Positions 5,122-6,792 of a DNA stretch of 6,792 nucleotides are shown here, piece by piece. The notes beneath the pieces are model-generated. The model was not told the DNA's origin and ran no database searches. It worked only from the letters and a program-made list of their open reading frames with translations. Every line of letters starts with the position of its first letter. The stretch's first letter is position 1. The DNA is taken from the NCBI GenBank assembly GCA_030648225.1, contig JAUSIA010000161.1, positions 1 through 6,792 on the forward strand, read 5' to 3'. Source of the DNA: Ignavibacteria bacterium (GTDB lineage: Bacteria > Bacteroidota > Ignavibacteria > Ignavibacteriales > Ignavibacteriaceae). A program made the position numbers and the translations under genes.

Positions 5122-6792
5122 ATGATAGGCAAAACTATTTCCCATTACAAAATAATTGAGAAACTCGGCGAAGGCGGAATGGGTGTAGTGTATAAAGCCG
5201 AGGATACAAAACTAAAACGACAAGTAGCAATAAAATTTCTTCCTGATTACATCTCATCTAATCAAGAAGAGAAACAAAGATTTGAAATAGAAGCACAGGC
5301 TGCTGCATCTCTTAATCATCCTAATATAACAACCATATATTCAATTGAAGAAGCAGATGGTCAAGTCTTTATAGTGATGGAATATATTGATGGAAAGGAA
5401 TTAAAAGATATTGCAGGGGCATATCGCGATATGCCCCTACCAATTAATGATGTGTTGAATTATGCTATCCATATAGCTGAAGGATTGGAAGCCGCACACA
5501 AAAAAGGAATAGTACACAGAGATATTAAATCTTCCAACATAATGATAACCGAAGATGGTAAAGTTAAGATAATGGATTTTGGATTGGCGAAGATTGGGAA
5601 AGGTGCTCAAGTAACTAAAATTGGTTCAACAGTTGGGACGATTGCATACATGTCTCCGGAACAGGCAAGAGGAGAAGAGTTAGATAATCGTACTGATATC
5701 TGGTCTTTTGGAGTTGTGCTTTATGAAATGCTTACTGGGAAGCAGCCATTTAAAGGAGATTATGATCAGGCAGTTATATATTCTATTCTGAATGAAGAGC
5801 CTGAATCTTTGGGAAATATATCATTAGAATTAAATTCAATAATTCAAAAAGCTCTTTCGAAAGATCTAGTGAGCAGATATCAGAATGTGAATGAAATGCT
5901 TGCTGATCTCATTGAACTGAAAAATGAATCTTTCTCTAAGACATACTCTCGGTCTTCAACGATTAAATCACAAGAAAAAAAGAAAAGTAAGAAATGGTTT
6001 GTGCCTGCAGCGATCTCACTTTTTATTGTCCTTCTTATTGCTTCGTACATTTATTTTAACAATCTGGCTGGTGAAAAAGAATCAACTTCAGAAAGAAAAA
6101 TGATTGTTGTTCTGCCTTTCGAAAATCTTGGCCCTTCTGAGAATGAATATTTTGCTGATGGTCTTACCGAAGAAATCACCAGCAAACTTTCCGGACTTTC
6201 AAAGCTTGGTGTTATCGCACGTCAAAGTGCTATGCAGTATAAGAAGACAACTAAATCTGTACAGCAAATTGGCGAAGAACTTGGGGTCTCTTACATTCTG
6301 CAGGGAACTGTAAGATGGGAAAATGTTGCCGGGAATGAACACGTTAGAGTAACTCCGCAACTCATAGATGTGAGTGAGGGGACACAAATATGGTCACAGG
6401 CATCAGAGGAGATTCTCTCCAGTTCATTTAAACTTCAATCTGAAATTGCAGAGAGTGTCGTTCAGGCGTTAGATATAAAACTTGTACTTTCTGAAAAGAA
6501 AACACTTACTGCAGACATAACAACAAACGCTGAAGCATACGAATACTATTTGCGTGGAATTACATTATTCAGGAAGTCCTATAATGAACGTGATTACAGA
6601 GCAGCCGAAGAAATGCTTCTAAAAGCCACAGAATTGGATCCGAATTTTAGCCATGCATATGCAATATTGAGTACGGTTCATTCAGGTATCTATTGGGAGT
6701 ATTTTGATCATACCGAAAACCGTGCACTTAAAGCTAAACTAGCTGCTGAAAAAGCTTTAGAACTTGAACCAAACCTGATTGAAGGACATGTA
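5122..6792 (+). CDS. Kinase 3 (3'-partial): membrane serine/threonine protein kinase with TolB-N-like and TPR domains
   Basis: The frame is open for 557 codons from the ATG at 5122 to the window edge, so the C-terminus is missing. Kinase domain at about 9-268: glycine loop G16/G18/G21, VAIK K38, helix-C E57, HRDIKSSN (D134, N139), DFG D152 and SPE 178-180, all intact. The residues after HRD are shifted by three relative to kinase 1 because of a short extra segment at about 97-104, encoded by a palindrome (5415-5438). Basic linker KKKSKK (286-291), then a transmembrane helix (about 292-312), a TolB-N/FlgO-like domain (about 326-455: IVVLPFENLG, FADGLTEEI, LQGTV), then the first TPR units from about 470. 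Over residues 125-206 it matches kinase 2 at 74 of 82 positions, while the sensor half is clearly more distant. The start is chosen by alignment to MIGK(T/S)ISHYK; no Shine-Dalgarno is evident. Composition is AT-rich, like kinase 1. Confidence 0.93.
   Translation, partial: MIGKTISHYKIIEKLGEGGMGVVYKAEDTKLKRQVAIKFLPDYISSNQEEKQRFEIEAQAAASLNHPNITTIYSIEEADGQVFIVMEYIDGKELKDIAGAYRDMPLPINDVLNYAIHIAEGLEAAHKKGIVHRDIKSSNIMITEDGKVKIMDFGLAKIGKGAQVTKIGSTVGTIAYMSPEQARGEELDNRTDIWSFGVVLYEMLTGKQPFKGDYDQAVIYSILNEEPESLGNISLELNSIIQKALSKDLVSRYQNVNEMLADLIELKNESFSKTYSRSSTIKSQEKKKSKKWFVPAAISLFIVLLIASYIYFNNLAGEKESTSERKMIVVLPFENLGPSENEYFADGLTEEITSKLSGLSKLGVIARQSAMQYKKTTKSVQQIGEELGVSYILQGTVRWENVAGNEHVRVTPQLIDVSEGTQIWSQASEEILSSSFKLQSEIAESVVQALDIKLVLSEKKTLTADITTNAEAYEYYLRGITLFRKSYNERDYRAAEEMLLKATELDPNFSHAYAILSTVHSGIYWEYFDHTENRALKAKLAAEKALELEPNLIEGHV
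5415..5438. repeat. Perfect 24-bp palindrome inside the kinase 3 coding region
   Basis: AGGGGCATATCG (5415-5426) is followed directly by its exact inverse complement (5427-5438), and an outer G-C pair (5413/5440) extends it beyond one mismatch. It encodes roughly residues 98-106 (AGAYRDMPL), in the loop between the hinge/helix D and helix E of the kinase N- to C-lobe junction. Kinase 2 has KIKSG where kinase 3 has IAGAYRDM, a net gain of three codons, so the frame is kept. It differs in sequence from hairpins A and B. Confidence 0.75.

Noticed and set aside
1..6792. CRISPR array, tRNA or rRNA gene, or autonomous transposon
   Set aside because: There are no regularly spaced direct repeats, no tRNA-like or rRNA-like sequence, and no transposase or integrase reading frame. 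The window is almost fully occupied by the three kinases.

Overview
The window is a tandem array of three co-directional genes (+ strand) for receptor-like serine/threonine protein kinases. All three have the same architecture: a cytoplasmic PknB-type kinase domain, a basic linker, one transmembrane helix, a TolB-N/FlgO-like alpha/beta domain, and a C-terminal run of TPR repeats. Kinase 1 (60-2567) and kinase 2 (2691-5024) are complete. Kinase 3 (5122 to the window end) is cut by the window edge after 557 codons. No tRNA, rRNA, CRISPR array, integrase or transposase gene is visible.

The organism cannot be named from the sequence. AT-rich coding DNA, weak or absent Shine-Dalgarno sequences, multiple kinase-TolB-N-TPR paralogues and many small GC-rich palindromes would fit an FCB-group bacterium (Ignavibacteria, Calditrichaeota or a related lineage). 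This is inference from style only.

Layout: 1-59 is a short leader that may hold the last codons of an upstream gene. Kinase 1 ends in TAATG, and that ATG opens a 38-codon fragment copying the first 17 residues of a kinase. The fragment breaks off inside the glycine-rich loop, at GC-rich hairpin repeats, and stops 7 nt before kinase 2. The same arrangement recurs after kinase 2: TAATG, a 27-codon kinase start, a hairpin repeat at the same point of the glycine loop, then kinase 3. Both gaps between kinases therefore consist of [truncated kinase start + palindromic repeat + short AT-rich spacer]. A different perfect 24-bp palindrome lies in frame inside the kinase domain of kinase 3.

Kinase 2 is a compositional mosaic. 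Its kinase half is AT-rich like its neighbours, but its extracytoplasmic half (about 3640-5021) is clearly richer in GC. In the catalytic core, kinases 2 and 3 are about 90% identical over 82 residues, while their sensor halves differ much more. The picture is of paralogues that share or exchange a signalling module, carry different sensor modules, and have repeat elements at their junctions. The three are probably co-transcribed and may be translationally coupled through the mini-ORFs. Their signals and substrates cannot be read from the sequence.
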